DNA from: Bifidobacterium ramosum
Lineage (GTDB): Bacteria > Actinomycetota > Actinomycetes > Actinomycetales > Bifidobacteriaceae
Assembly (NCBI RefSeq): GCF_009299505.1
Contig: NZ_WBSM01000001.1
Location: 496,001 to 560,000, forward strand
Length of the DNA: 64,000 bases
Direction: 5' to 3'
A model generated the notes under the pieces. The model was given only the letters and a program-made list of their open reading frames with translations, was not told the origin of the DNA and did no database searches. Positions 49,923 through 59,256 of the stretch are shown here, one piece after another (the first letter of the stretch is position 1; each line of letters opens with the position of its first letter). The position numbers and the translations under genes were made by a program.

Positions 49923-51869
49923 ATGGCAGAGGGAAGCAACGGAAGGCGTCGTTTTTCCGACAAGTGGGGCAAACACGAGCTTGATGTATTGGCCGTGTTG
50001 TCATCCGCCTTCCCCCAATGGCTTACCTCTCGTCAGATCGCGCAGCGCGTCAAGGCGTATGCCGATTCGTATGGGGAGTTGGCCGATCAGGCGGCGAAGG
50101 CGGCGTTCGCCAAGCAGTTCCAGCGCGACCGCGCCAAGCTGGCGGCCATGGGCATCGCCATCGAATCGCGTCAGCCGGAGTATTCGTCCAAGTCGGAGGG
50201 TCAGGACTTCGCGTCCTATCGGCTTCAGCTCGGCGACGAGCCGCGCGTCCGCCTGCATTTCGAACAGGAGGATCTGCCGGTGCTGGCCGCCGCCAACTAC
50301 CTGGCGCGGTCCATCTCCGTATCGTCCACGTCGGCGAAGCAGGAGCAGGCGGCCCAGCAGCATGCCTCGCGCACCACGCCCCGCGTGCCGCAGACGCCGA
50401 TCCCGGGTCTTGGCCTTGATTCGATCGCACCCGGCCTCGGCACGCAGACCATCCCCGAGACGCTGGTCAAGGTCATCGATTCGCGTCGTTTCGCCGCGAC
50501 CGTGGACGTCGACGGCGAGCACATCAACGTCGCCTACACCGATTCGGACGATCTCGCCATGTTCGTGCTCGAGCATCCGGGCGCCTATGTGGTCAGTCCG
50601 AAGGAGGCCGCCGACGCATACAACCGCCGTCTGCACGCGGCCACGCAGTTCCAGCTCGCCGACGAATCGTCCGGCGACAACAGCGCCACGGTCGTCACGT
50701 CCGCCATCAGCAGCCATCACGACCGCGACCATGACGAGGACGACGATCCCGAACTGTCCAAGGCGCACCAGAAGAAGAGCGCGTCCTTCCAGACCGGCAG
50801 CGAGGTCGACCGTCGACTGCGCCTCATGCTGTTCCTGTCCGCGCACCTCGGCGAGGAGTATTCGCTGGCCGAGCTGGCCGAACGTTTCATTGGCAAGGCG
50901 AAAAGCGACGACGAGCTCAAGAAGTTCGTCAACGTCATCCACAAGGACATCAACACGCTCACCACGGTGTCCGACGACGGCGAGATGGCCGGCAGCCAGT
51001 TCTTCGACATCGACTGGTCGCTGCTCGACGCCGAAGGCATCGTCTCCGCCACGAACTCACTCGGCCTCGAACGGCTCGCCGGCATCTCGCCGCAGTATCT
51101 GAGCCTGCTCACCGCCTCGGTGAGCTATCTGGCGCATTCGCCGCTGCTACCCGAGGAACAGCGTGATCAGGCGCGGTCGCTGTACGAGCGGCTGCACGCG
51201 CATGTCGTGCCGGGGGAGACCCCGTGGCTGAGCCTGACCGGCTACGAGCTCGAGCCGCGCAGCTTCTCCGTGGTCAAGCGCGCCATCTCCACCGACTCCC
51301 TGCTCGACATGGAGTACACGGACGGCGCTGGCCGCACCCGCCGCAAGCTCGTCGCCCCCGCGAAGATCTTCGTGGACGAGGGCGTGTACTATGCAGCCGT
51401 GTGGACCGACGTCGCCCCCGCCGCGCCGAAGGACAAGCAGCATCTCGTGCAGAAGGACACGCGCATCAACAAGGCCAACGGCAAGCCGCGCATCTGGCAG
51501 GTACTGCGTCTGGCGCGCATCGAACACGCCGAGATCGTCAAGCCGGTCGCCACTCTGGACATCCCCGACGTGCCGGTCAACGAACTGCGCAAATGGAGCT
51601 TCGACAACGGCACCGACGCGGTGTTCATCACCGACGAGCCGGATCTGTCGTTCCCGAAAACCCTGTCCGGCGCCACCGTCGAACCGTACGGTGACGGGCA
51701 GAAGGTGCATCTGACCGTCTCGTCCGACTCGTGGTTCGTGGCGTTCTGCATCGCGCACGCCCGTCACATCACCGCGGTCGCGCCCGAGACGCTGCGTACG
51801 ATGATCGTCGCACGCGCACAGCGCGAACTGAGCGTCGGCCAGCACGAGAACGACGAGGACGAAGCCTGA
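49923..51869 (+). CDS. WYL-domain regulator, fused PafB-PafC type
   Basis: 648 residues. An N-terminal winged helix (KHELDVLAVLSSAFPQWLTSRQIAQRVKAYADS) with PafB-like continuation to about 270, then a second HTH (EVDRRLRLMLFLSAHLGEEYSLAELAERFIGKA) and a WYL sensor region (TDSLLDMEYTDGAGRTRRKLVAPAKIFVDEGVYYAAVW) with a C-terminal WCX-like domain. It looks like PafB and PafC in one chain. PafBC activates LexA-independent DNA-damage genes. No pafA-cluster is nearby. Confidence 0.88.
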   Translation: MAEGSNGRRRFSDKWGKHELDVLAVLSSAFPQWLTSRQIAQRVKAYADSYGELADQAAKAAFAKQFQRDRAKLAAMGIAIESRQPEYSSKSEGQDFASYRLQLGDEPRVRLHFEQEDLPVLAAANYLARSISVSSTSAKQEQAAQQHASRTTPRVPQTPIPGLGLDSIAPGLGTQTIPETLVKVIDSRRFAATVDVDGEHINVAYTDSDDLAMFVLEHPGAYVVSPKEAADAYNRRLHAATQFQLADESSGDNSATVVTSAISSHHDRDHDEDDDPELSKAHQKKSASFQTGSEVDRRLRLMLFLSAHLGEEYSLAELAERFIGKAKSDDELKKFVNVIHKDINTLTTVSDDGEMAGSQFFDIDWSLLDAEGIVSATNSLGLERLAGISPQYLSLLTASVSYLAHSPLLPEEQRDQARSLYERLHAHVVPGETPWLSLTGYELEPRSFSVVKRAISTDSLLDMEYTDGAGRTRRKLVAPAKIFVDEGVYYAAVWTDVAPAAPKDKQHLVQKDTRINKANGKPRIWQVLRLARIEHAEIVKPVATLDIPDVPVNELRKWSFDNGTDAVFITDEPDLSFPKTLSGATVEPYGDGQKVHLTVSSDSWFVAFCIAHARHITAVAPETLRTMIVARAQRELSVGQHENDEDEA

Positions 51870-51943
51870 CGTCGGTCCCGTACGGCACCGTGTGTGCGGA
51901 TGCCGTACGGCAATCGCACACACGAACGAACAGGAGGACCGTC

Positions 51944-52255
51944 ATGCCATGGTGGATCTGGTTGGTGCTGGCGCTGTTCATGCTGGCCATGATCGGCGCG
52001 GGAATCGCCTACGCGATCGTGCACGGTCTGCGTGGTCTGAAGACCGCCGGACAGGTTGGCGCGCGCATCGGCGAGATCATGGATTCGATGCAGCAGCCGA
52101 CCGAACCGCATGACGAACCGGCCCCGTCGTTCACCGAACCGCTGCGCGACGTCGCCGACCGGTACGCGCAGGCCCACGTCGCCATCATCGAACGCGAACA
52201 CGCCACGCGCGCACGGCACATCCGCCAGTGGGCGCGATGGAACAACCAAGACTAG
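51944..52255 (+). CDS. small membrane protein
   Basis: 103 residues from ATG 51944, behind AGGAGG. One membrane helix (WIWLVLALFMLAMIGAGIAYAIVHGL), then a soluble helical part (LKTAGQVGARIGEIMDSMQ, then EPLRDVADRYAQAHVAIIEREHATRARHIRQWARW). It lies 5 nt before the helicase gene and is probably co-transcribed with it. No family recognised. Confidence 0.75.
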   Translation: MPWWIWLVLALFMLAMIGAGIAYAIVHGLRGLKTAGQVGARIGEIMDSMQQPTEPHDEPAPSFTEPLRDVADRYAQAHVAIIEREHATRARHIRQWARWNNQD

Positions 52256-52259
52256 GATC

Positions 52260-54866
52260 ATGCCCCGCCATCATCAATCATCAGGCCGCAAAGCCGACGC
52301 ACGCAACGCATCCGTCGAACCGTCGCCCGCACAGCGCTACGCGTCGTTCCAGAAGGCGAAGGCCCACGCCAAATCAGCGGCGGCACGATTCGCCGCCACC
52401 CTGCCGTTCGACATCGACGACTTCCAACGCGAGGCTAACGACGCCCTCGAGGCCGGCCGCAACGTGCTCGTCGCCGCGCCCACTGGCGCCGGCAAGACCG
52501 TCGTCGCCGACTTCGCCATGTACCTCGCGCAGGAACGCAACGTCAAGGCCTTCTACACTACGCCGATCAAGGCGTTGAGCAACCAGAAATACCATGATCT
52601 CGTCGCCGTCTACGGCCCGGACAAGGTCGGTCTGCTCACGGGCGACACCTCCATCAACTCCGAGGCCGACATCGTCGTCATGACCACCGAAGTGCTGCGC
52701 AACATGCTGTACGAGCACTCGACCACGCTCACTGCACTCGGCTACGTCATTCTCGACGAGGTGCACTATCTCGCCGACCGGTTCCGTGGCCCCGTGTGGG
52801 AGGAAGTCATCATCCACCTGCCGGAATCCGTGCGCATCATCGGACTGTCCGCCACCGTGTCGAACGTCGAGGATTTCTCGCAGTGGATCACCTCCGTGCG
52901 TGGCGAAACCACGCTGGTCGTCTCCGAACGGCGTCCCGTACCGCTCGAACAGCATGTGCTCGTGCAGGCCGACGAGCACACCGAACCCGAACTCATCGAC
53001 CTGTACCGGCACGACGAACACGGCGAGCAGACCACGAAACTCAACGCGGCACTCATCGACCGTCTCGATCAGCTCGACCGTCGCGCCGCACGCCGACGCG
53101 GCGAGGAGCGGCCGTCCAAACGCGGCGGCAAGCACGGGCACGGCAGGGGAGCGGCGGGAACCGGACGCGAACGCACGCCGGAGCGGTATACGCCCAAACG
53201 CTGGGCCGTCGTCGACGAACTCAACTACCTCGACATGCTGCCCGGCATCTACTTCATCTTCTCGCGCAACGGCTGCGACCAGGCCGTCGAACAGTGCCTC
53301 AACGCCGGGCTCGAACTGACCACCGAGGACGAGATGCGGCGCATTCGGCGCATCATCGACGAGATGGTCGACGGACAGATGAGCCAGGACGATCTCAAGG
53401 CGCTCGGCTTCGCCAAGTTCCGCTTCGCGCTCGAGGAAGGCTTCGCGTCGCACCATGCGGGCATGATCGCCCTGTTCCGCCAGATCGTCGAACGGCTGTT
53501 CGAAGAGGGTCTGGTGAAGATGGTATTCGCCACCGAAACGCTGGCGCTCGGCATCAACATGCCGGCCCGTTGCGTGGTGGTCGAAAAGCTCGAGAAATTC
53601 GACGGCACCGGCCATGTGCAGCTCACGCCGGGGGAGTTCACCCAGCTCACCGGCCGCGCCGGCCGTCGCGGCATCGACACCATCGGCCACGCGATCGTCG
53701 TCGACCATCGCGGATTCCTGCCGGCCACCGCGGCCGCCCTGTCCAGCAAGCGCGTCTACCCGTTGCATTCGAGCTTCCGGCCCACGTTCAACATGGCCGT
53801 CAACCTGCTCAACTCCAGCGACTACGAGACCTCGCGCATCACGCTCGACCATTCGTTCGCCCAGTGGGAGGCCAACGAGTCGGCATGGCAGCTCGAATCA
53901 CAGATCGACACGCTGGAGAAGGCCATCGCCGGCTACGAGGAGGCGTTCGCCTGCGACCACGGTGACTTCCGCGGGCTCATGCGCATCCGTATGCAGCTGT
54001 CCGATCTGGAAAAGGCCGGACGACGCAAGCTCAAGCAGACCGTCTTCCGCTCCGACAAGGACCGCAGCCGTGCGTTCAAGGAACTGGACGCGCGTATCGC
54101 CGATCTCAAGAAGGCCGATCGCGACCATCCCTGCCGTGACTGCCCCGACCTGCAGCAGCACCTCAAATGGGGACACCGGTGGATGCGCGAGATGCGCGAG
54201 CTCGAACGGGTGCGCGAACGCTACGACTCCCGCACCGGTTCGGTGTCGCGCCAGTTCGACCGCATCTGCGACATTCTCGAACGACTCGGCTATCTCGAAC
54301 GGCACGATGATGCGGATGGCCGGCGCGACTACCGGCTGACCGAACACGGCCAGCTGCTGCGGAGGCTGTACAGCGAACAGGATCTGGTGCTCGCACAGGC
54401 GATCTGCGCAGGCACGCTCGACATGCTGCCGGCACAGTGCCTTGCGTCCGTGCTGTCGTCGCTGGTGTACGAGGCGCGTCGCGGCGGCGGGGGAGAACCC
54501 CGCTACTATCCGGGCGGATCGCAGGGGCCGGTGGCCTGGGCCGCGCAGGAGTTGCGTGGCATCCACGGCGCCATCCGCATCCAGTGTGAGGACGACGGGC
54601 TTGAGGCGCCGCCGCAGTTGGATTTCGGCATCGCCGACATCATGTATGAATGGGCCGATGGCCGTGATCTGGCCGACGTGCTGCGCGGCACCGAACTGAC
54701 CGGCGGCGATTTCGTGCGCAACGCGAAGCGGTTGGCCGACGTACTGCAACAGATCGCCACGGCCGCGCCGATGCTCGGTGCCAAGGGCGAGGCACTGGCC
54801 CGCACCGCGCATGAGGCGGCTGATCTGGTCAACCGCGGCGTCGTCTCGTACTCCGGCGTCGACTGA
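52260..54866 (+). CDS. HelY/Mtr4-like DEAD/DEAH-box RNA helicase
   Basis: 868 residues from ATG 52260. Walker A APTGAGKT (near 73), TTPIKALSNQKYHDL, Walker B DEVH (near 165), IIGLSATVSN, a long linker with GGKHGHGRGAAGTGRER, then FVFSRNGCD-type IYFIFSRNGCDQAVEQCL, TLALGINMPARCVVVEKLEKFDG and QLTGRAGRRGIDTIGHA. The C-terminal part carries the Ski2/Mtr4 winged helix and helical bundle domains. It probably unwinds structured RNA with the RNA-decay machinery. Confidence 0.93.
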   Translation: MPRHHQSSGRKADARNASVEPSPAQRYASFQKAKAHAKSAAARFAATLPFDIDDFQREANDALEAGRNVLVAAPTGAGKTVVADFAMYLAQERNVKAFYTTPIKALSNQKYHDLVAVYGPDKVGLLTGDTSINSEADIVVMTTEVLRNMLYEHSTTLTALGYVILDEVHYLADRFRGPVWEEVIIHLPESVRIIGLSATVSNVEDFSQWITSVRGETTLVVSERRPVPLEQHVLVQADEHTEPELIDLYRHDEHGEQTTKLNAALIDRLDQLDRRAARRRGEERPSKRGGKHGHGRGAAGTGRERTPERYTPKRWAVVDELNYLDMLPGIYFIFSRNGCDQAVEQCLNAGLELTTEDEMRRIRRIIDEMVDGQMSQDDLKALGFAKFRFALEEGFASHHAGMIALFRQIVERLFEEGLVKMVFATETLALGINMPARCVVVEKLEKFDGTGHVQLTPGEFTQLTGRAGRRGIDTIGHAIVVDHRGFLPATAAALSSKRVYPLHSSFRPTFNMAVNLLNSSDYETSRITLDHSFAQWEANESAWQLESQIDTLEKAIAGYEEAFACDHGDFRGLMRIRMQLSDLEKAGRRKLKQTVFRSDKDRSRAFKELDARIADLKKADRDHPCRDCPDLQQHLKWGHRWMREMRELERVRERYDSRTGSVSRQFDRICDILERLGYLERHDDADGRRDYRLTEHGQLLRRLYSEQDLVLAQAICAGTLDMLPAQCLASVLSSLVYEARRGGGGEPRYYPGGSQGPVAWAAQELRGIHGAIRIQCEDDGLEAPPQLDFGIADIMYEWADGRDLADVLRGTELTGGDFVRNAKRLADVLQQIATAAPMLGAKGEALARTAHEAADLVNRGVVSYSGVD

Positions 54867-54942
54867 CGGGCGGATCGGGAATAGTGCGCTCGTCCGAGTT
54901 GTTCGTTACTGTAGTAAGGTTAGGTAATCCCAAGGAGGAAGT

Positions 54943-55290
54943 ATGGCGGAACGTAGCCTCAGAGGCATGAGCATCGGCGCGAAATCGCTGGAATCCGACG
55001 AGAACGTGGATTTCGCCGCGCGAACCGACGTGGCGTACGTGTGCCCGAAGGGCCATCGCACGATCCTGCCGTTCGCCGACGGCGCCGAAATCCCGGACGA
55101 GTGGGAATGCCGTTGCGGCGCCACCGCGCACCGTGAAGGCGACGAGGACCGTGAAGGCGACGAGATCGCCAAGCCGACGCGCACCCACTGGGACATGCTG
55201 CTCGAACGCCGCAGCGAGGACGAGCTCAAGGCGCTGCTGGAAAAGCGTCTGCAGATGCATCGCGAGGGCTGGATTCCCGACTACGAGTGA
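54943..55290 (+). CDS. rbpA: RNA polymerase-binding protein RbpA
   Basis: 115 residues, ATG 54943 behind [63 protein letters not shown] is the RbpA core domain with the C-x-x-C zinc-like site; the C-terminal sigma-interacting helix is EDELKALLEKRLQM. It stabilises the RNA polymerase-sigma complex, a feature of actinobacteria. A terminator follows at 55358. Confidence 0.97.
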   Translation: MAERSLRGMSIGAKSLESDENVDFAARTDVAYVCPKGHRTILPFADGAEIPDEWECRCGATAHREGDEDREGDEIAKPTRTHWDMLLERRSEDELKALLEKRLQMHREGWIPDYE

Positions 55291-55357
55291 TGCCGTTCGG
55301 CCGCTGCTGCGATGCGATGTCGTCCGTACGTGATCAATCTGAACAACACGTGAACTG

Positions 55358-55385
55358 ATGCCCGGTCATGATGGCCGGGCATAAT
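55358..55385 (+). terminator. terminator of rbpA
   Basis: ATGCCCGG (55358-55365) pairs with CCGGGCAT (55375-55382) and is followed by AATTATT. Confidence 0.72.
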
Positions 55386-55475
55386 TATTGTCTGCATGGG
55401 CCGGCGTCGCCATCCGACGTCCGTCACCATGGCCATGCCGCGCGGAACGCGCGAATCGACAGGGGAGAAGCGAAT

Positions 55476-56192
55476 ATGACCCAAGACCATCCGATGAACG
55501 TTGTCCTGCTCGATCTTGACGGCACGCTCACCCAATCGCATTTCGGCATCATCGCCTGCGTCGTCAAGGCGTTCGAGGCGCTCGGACTGCCGGTGCCCGA
55601 CGACGACGAACTGCATCGGTTCATCGGTCCAGCCATTATCGAATCGTTCAAACGCAACCACATCCCGGACGACAAGCTGGACGAAGCCGTGCGTGTCTAC
55701 CGCGAATACTATGCGGACAAGGCCGTGTTCGACGATCCGAACCATCCCGGCCAGCTGGTGCCGGGCCGCCTGTACAACCGCGTGTACGACGGCATCCCCG
55801 AACAGCTCGCCGCACTGCGCAAAGCCGGCTATTACCTCGCCGTCGCCACCTGCAAGCCCGAATATCAGGCCGTGCCGATCTGCGACCATTTCGGCCTGAC
55901 CGGCATGGTCGACGGCGTGTACGGCGCCAGCCGCGACAACTCGCGACTCGATAAGGACCAGGTGATCCGGTACGCGTTCGAGCATATCGGTTTCGACGCG
56001 GCGGCCGGCGATCGCGCGCTCATGGTCGGCGACCGCTGGACCGACGCCGACGGCGCCACGGCATGCGGACTGGATTGTCTGGGCTGCGGCTGGGGTTATT
56101 CCGAGCCCGGCGAGCTCGCGCAGCACGGATGCTACCGGATCATCGACACCGTGGCTGAACTGTCCGACGCCGTCAAGGAATACTTCGCGTAA
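55476..56192 (+). CDS. HAD-superfamily phosphatase
   Basis: 238 residues from ATG 55476 behind GGGGAGAAG. VVLLDLDGTLTQSHFG is HAD motif I; YLAVATCKPEYQ is motif II, and ALMVGDRWTDADGATACGLDCLGCGWGY is motifs III-IV. The alpha-helical cap is the type of phosphoglycolate phosphatase/5'-nucleotidase relatives. Substrate cannot be inferred. It is followed by two hairpins of the repeated family. Confidence 0.9.
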   Translation: MTQDHPMNVVLLDLDGTLTQSHFGIIACVVKAFEALGLPVPDDDELHRFIGPAIIESFKRNHIPDDKLDEAVRVYREYYADKAVFDDPNHPGQLVPGRLYNRVYDGIPEQLAALRKAGYYLAVATCKPEYQAVPICDHFGLTGMVDGVYGASRDNSRLDKDQVIRYAFEHIGFDAAAGDRALMVGDRWTDADGATACGLDCLGCGWGYSEPGELAQHGCYRIIDTVAELSDAVKEYFA

Positions 56193-56505
56193 GGCCGCCG
56201 CGTCCCGTACGTTTTCTCCAATACGTGTTTTCTTCAACGGACATACGACCGATTCAGGATATGGGATCGGCCGTATGTCCGTCGTTTTGTGTTGCGTTAT
56301 CCGGGTGTGATCCGTTGCGTAACCTTGCAATCTTGTTTTTTTTGTTTCGCTCTAACTCTTTAACGGACATACAGCCGATTGTGCACCGTTTATCGGCTGT
56401 ATGTCCGTTCAGAGAAATGCCGTAGAAATTGACTGCGAATAAGTATTGATCACGAATAAGTGCGGATATCTATATGCATATGATTAGCCGATAATGTACG
56501 TTATG
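56193..56505. repeat. convergent intergenic region with two hairpins of the same repeat family
   Basis: No gene is visible in these 313 nt. Hairpin C: arms 56237-56253 and 56266-56282 with one mismatch, followed by CGTTTTGTG. Hairpin D: perfect 18-bp arms 56362-56379 and 56392-56409. The core ACGGACATACAGCCGAT is the same as in the pair at 47779-47973. Confidence 0.85.
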
Positions 56506-56901
56506 TCAGAAAGCTCGGTGCCGATCACTGCCCCGCGCCAGCACACGATCCATCTGTGTACGCTCCGCCCGTTTCGCCTGCACGAACAGCAATATCCATT
56601 CTGCCACGATCAACGTCAGGATGATCGCCGCGCCCGGCAATGTCATCGTACGGTACAGTTCCGCAGCGCGATCACCGAACTCGTCCTCGAAGAACAGAAA
56701 CACGCAGAACGGCACCGACCCCAACACCACGGACGCCACCTGCGCATAGATCACGTTCCAGGTCACCGGTTCCACCGCAGGCCGATGCACGCCGAACGAC
56801 AACAGCCGGCCACGTATCACGGCGATAACACACACCGTGATCGACCAGACCACGGCAAACAGCCATAGCACCGCCGGCAACAGATCCGTCATCGTCATCA
56901 T
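56506..56901 (-). CDS. membrane protein of unknown function
   Basis: 131 residues. Four hydrophobic segments: LLPAVLWLFAVVWSITVCVIAVI, WNVIYAQVASVVLGSVPFCVFLFF, and GAAIILTLIVAEWILLFVQA, with a shorter one between. The end is basic (KRAERTQMDRVLARGSDRH). The ATG at 56901 overlaps the stop of the MerR gene as ATGA, so it is the last gene of that operon. Confidence 0.75.
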   Translation of the reverse strand: MMTMTDLLPAVLWLFAVVWSITVCVIAVIRGRLLSFGVHRPAVEPVTWNVIYAQVASVVLGSVPFCVFLFFEDEFGDRAAELYRTMTLPGAAIILTLIVAEWILLFVQAKRAERTQMDRVLARGSDRHRAF

Positions 56902-57518
56902 GATGCGGCAACCTCCCGTTCGGCGTGTCGTTCGGCAAGTTTCCTGCGCATGCGCATCGCCGTGAGTTCGTCGATCGGCCGGACCGGACGCACCGTACCG
57001 GCATCGCCGACCGACGACGACGGCATGGCGGTCAGATCAACGTACTCCTCGTGCTCGAGCGTCTCCCTGATCTGATGCCACAGTGAGCCGACCGACACGG
57101 CGAACACGGCCTTGCCGCTGCGCAGCAGGTCGAGCATCTGCTCGCTGGTCGTGCATTCATGCACATGCTGGCCGTCGCACATGATGGTCACATGTTCCAA
57201 CTGGCCAGTCGTGCGTTGCGTGAGGAAACTGATGGCCGCGGTCACGTTCTGCAGGTTGACGCCGGCATCGAGCAGCCGCTTCGAGACGGCGAGGATCACC
57301 ACGTCCTTGAACGAGTACAGCCGGCGCGAACCGGAACCGTGCGACGGCGTGATGGATGGTTCGACGATCTGCTTGCGGGCCCAATAGTCGAGCTGCCGGT
57401 AGGTGATGCCGGCGACCTTCGACGCGACGGTCCCCCGGTATCCGCGTTGCGGGCGATCGGTGTCCTCGACCGTGAACAGTTCGCCCTGCACGGCATCCCG
57501 TATGGGTTGCAACTGCAT
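56898..57518 (-). CDS. MerR-family regulator, FtsR-like
   Basis: 206 residues from ATG 57518 behind GGGGGAGGG; a GTG/ATG further up is less well placed. GYRGTVASKVAGITYRQLDYWARKQIVEPSITPSHGSGSRRLYSFKDVVILAVSKRLLDAGVNLQNVTAAISFL is a MerR DNA-binding domain. The rest (LEHVTIMCDGQHVHECTTSEQMLDLLRSGKAVFAVSVG) resembles FtsR-type regulators, which in corynebacteria activate ftsZ and lie next to the FHA gene, as here. Confidence 0.9.
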   Translation of the reverse strand: MQLQPIRDAVQGELFTVEDTDRPQRGYRGTVASKVAGITYRQLDYWARKQIVEPSITPSHGSGSRRLYSFKDVVILAVSKRLLDAGVNLQNVTAAISFLTQRTTGQLEHVTIMCDGQHVHECTTSEQMLDLLRSGKAVFAVSVGSLWHQIRETLEHEEYVDLTAMPSSSVGDAGTVRPVRPIDELTAMRMRRKLAERHAEREVAAS

Positions 57519-57625
57519 GACGCCCTCCCCCATCACAATCAAGGTCAAGTCCCATCGTCGACGCAACGCGGCCGCCGCCCGTCATAACGGCCCGGCGGCG
57601 AAGCCTCTCCGCGAATCCTGACGCG

Positions 57626-58063
57626 TTACGCGATGACCGCCGACTTGGTGAAGAACACCAGCCGGAACTTGCCGATCATGATCTCGTCGCCGTTGCGCAA
57701 CGTCGCACGGTCAACGCGTTGGCGGTTCACGTAGGTGCCGTTCAGGCTGCCGGCGTCCACCACCTCGAACGTGCCGTTGACGCGGCGGAACACCGCGTGG
57801 GCGCGCGACACGGTCGAATCGTCGAGCAGGATGTCGGCGTGCGGGTCGCGGCCCACGCTGATCTCGTCCTCGTCGAGCAGGTAGCGCGAGCCGGACACCG
57901 CGCCGCGCGTGGAAATCAGCAACGCCGTGCCGTCGGACAGACGGGCGATGGTGTCGAGGTCCTCCTGCGTGAGTGGACGATCGGCGGTGGTGGTAATCGG
58001 AATGGTAATGGCGGGCAGGCCGATGATGGTCGTTTCGCCGGCGCTTGGAATCGGATCAGTCAT
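57626..58063 (-). CDS. FHA-domain protein, GarA/OdhI-like
   Basis: 145 residues. Residues about 60-140 are an FHA domain (GTALLISTRGAVSGSRYLLDEDEISVGRDPHADILLDDSTVSRAHAVFRRVNG, then GSLNGTYVNRQRV). The N-terminus has an ETTI segment, comparable to the ETT phosphorylation site of GarA/OdhI that is switched by serine/threonine kinases to control 2-oxoglutarate metabolism. Its partner enzymes in bifidobacteria are unknown. Confidence 0.92.
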   Translation of the reverse strand: MTDPIPSAGETTIIGLPAITIPITTTADRPLTQEDLDTIARLSDGTALLISTRGAVSGSRYLLDEDEISVGRDPHADILLDDSTVSRAHAVFRRVNGTFEVVDAGSLNGTYVNRQRVDRATLRNGDEIMIGKFRLVFFTKSAVIA

Positions 58064-58098
58064 AACTCCCCATTCTACTGGTGTATCGCGGTTATGGG

Positions 58099-58917
58099 TT
58101 ACTTTGCGTAATTATATTGCTGCGCGTCGCGTACTTCGTCGATGCGCACCTCGTCCTTGGTGGTCACCGTCACGGTCGCGCCGAACTTCACCTTGAGCCT
58201 TGAGCCGACGCCGCCGGCGATGTTGACGGCGTTCGCCAGAGCCTGCGGATCGCCGATCGCCTTGACGATGTACGGCGTGTCCAGCGTCGTGCCGTCGCAC
58301 ACCAGACCGTCGTCGGTGTCGCTGATGTAGGTGGACGTGATCACGCGCACCGAGTTGATCGCGATGACCTCGGCGCCCGCGTTGCGCAGCTCCTCGAGCA
58401 GCGTGAACATGGTCGACGCGTCGATGTCGGCCTTGTTGCCCTGCCCGATGCGGATGACCACGCCTTCGCCTTTGGCGGCGAGACGGCCGGACAGGATGCC
58501 GTTGGCCTCCTCGTTCTGCTTGGCGATCTTCTGCGCGGCGGCCTGCTTGTCGGCCGTGGCCTTGAGCGAGTTGAGCTGGCTGGTGAGCTCGCTTTTGCGC
58601 TGCTCAAGGTTCTGCACCTGCGTGTTGGTCTCGACGATGAGGCGGACGAGTTCATCCTCGCTCATCGTCTCGTACGTCGACTTGGTGTTGTTGATCTGGA
58701 TCATGTACGTGAACGCGAGCAGCGCGCACATGACGGCGATGAGCACGCTGGTGACCAGCCGCATGCGCGTTGCGTTCGCGTTGAGCGAACCGCGTTTCGC
58801 GCGGCGTTTGCGCACGACGGGGAACGATCCGGTCTCGGTGTGGTCGTTCGCCCGATCCTGCGCATGCTGGACGTGCAGTTTGGTGAGGACGTCGGGGGTC
58901 TGATGGCGTTTGGGCAT
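58099..58917 (-). CDS. DUF881 family membrane protein
   Basis: 272 residues. A basic cytoplasmic N-terminus, one membrane helix (RLVTSVLIAVMCALLAFTYMI), a coiled coil (NTQVQNLEQRKSELTSQLNSL) and the DUF881 domain with GEGVVIRIGQGNKADIDASTMFTLLEELRNAGAEVIAINSVRV and SPYIVKAIGDP-type TPYIVKAIGDPQALANAVN. One of two DUF881 genes around the small basic membrane protein; the arrangement is conserved in actinobacteria. Function unknown, perhaps linked to cell envelope or division. Confidence 0.93.
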   Translation of the reverse strand: MPKRHQTPDVLTKLHVQHAQDRANDHTETGSFPVVRKRRAKRGSLNANATRMRLVTSVLIAVMCALLAFTYMIQINNTKSTYETMSEDELVRLIVETNTQVQNLEQRKSELTSQLNSLKATADKQAAAQKIAKQNEEANGILSGRLAAKGEGVVIRIGQGNKADIDASTMFTLLEELRNAGAEVIAINSVRVITSTYISDTDDGLVCDGTTLDTPYIVKAIGDPQALANAVNIAGGVGSRLKVKFGATVTVTTKDEVRIDEVRDAQQYNYAK

Positions 58918-58923
58918 GGACGA

Positions 58924-59256
58924 TCAGCCCTTGAAGATGAAGCGGCGTATGGCCGACACGTTCGAGAAGATGCGGATGCCGAGCACGACGATCACGGCGG
59001 TCTGCAGCTGGGAGCCGACGCCCAGCTGGTTGCCGAGGAAGACGAGCAGCGTGGCGGTGACGACGTTCGAGATGAAGGAGATCACGAACACCTTGTCGGA
59101 GAAGCTACGCTCGAAGTAGGCGCGGGCCGCGCCGAGCAGCGCGTCGAGCGCGGCGACGACCATGATCGGCAGATACGGCTGCAGGACCACGGGAATGTCC
59201 GGTTTGACGAACAAGCCCACGACCACGCCGATGATAAGACCCAGTACCGCTGCCAT
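58924..59256 (-). CDS. small basic protein, DUF1290 (Sbp-like)
   Basis: 110 residues with three membrane helices: AAVLGLIIGVVVGLFV, YLPIMVVAALDALLGAARAYF, and VFVISFISNVVTATLLVFLGNQLG, then a further QTAVIVVLGIRIFSNVSAIRRFIF segment. This is the Sbp family typical of Gram-positive division clusters. Its start overlaps the upstream gene stop. Confidence 0.92.
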   Translation of the reverse strand: MAAVLGLIIGVVVGLFVKPDIPVVLQPYLPIMVVAALDALLGAARAYFERSFSDKVFVISFISNVVTATLLVFLGNQLGVGSQLQTAVIVVLGIRIFSNVSAIRRFIFKG

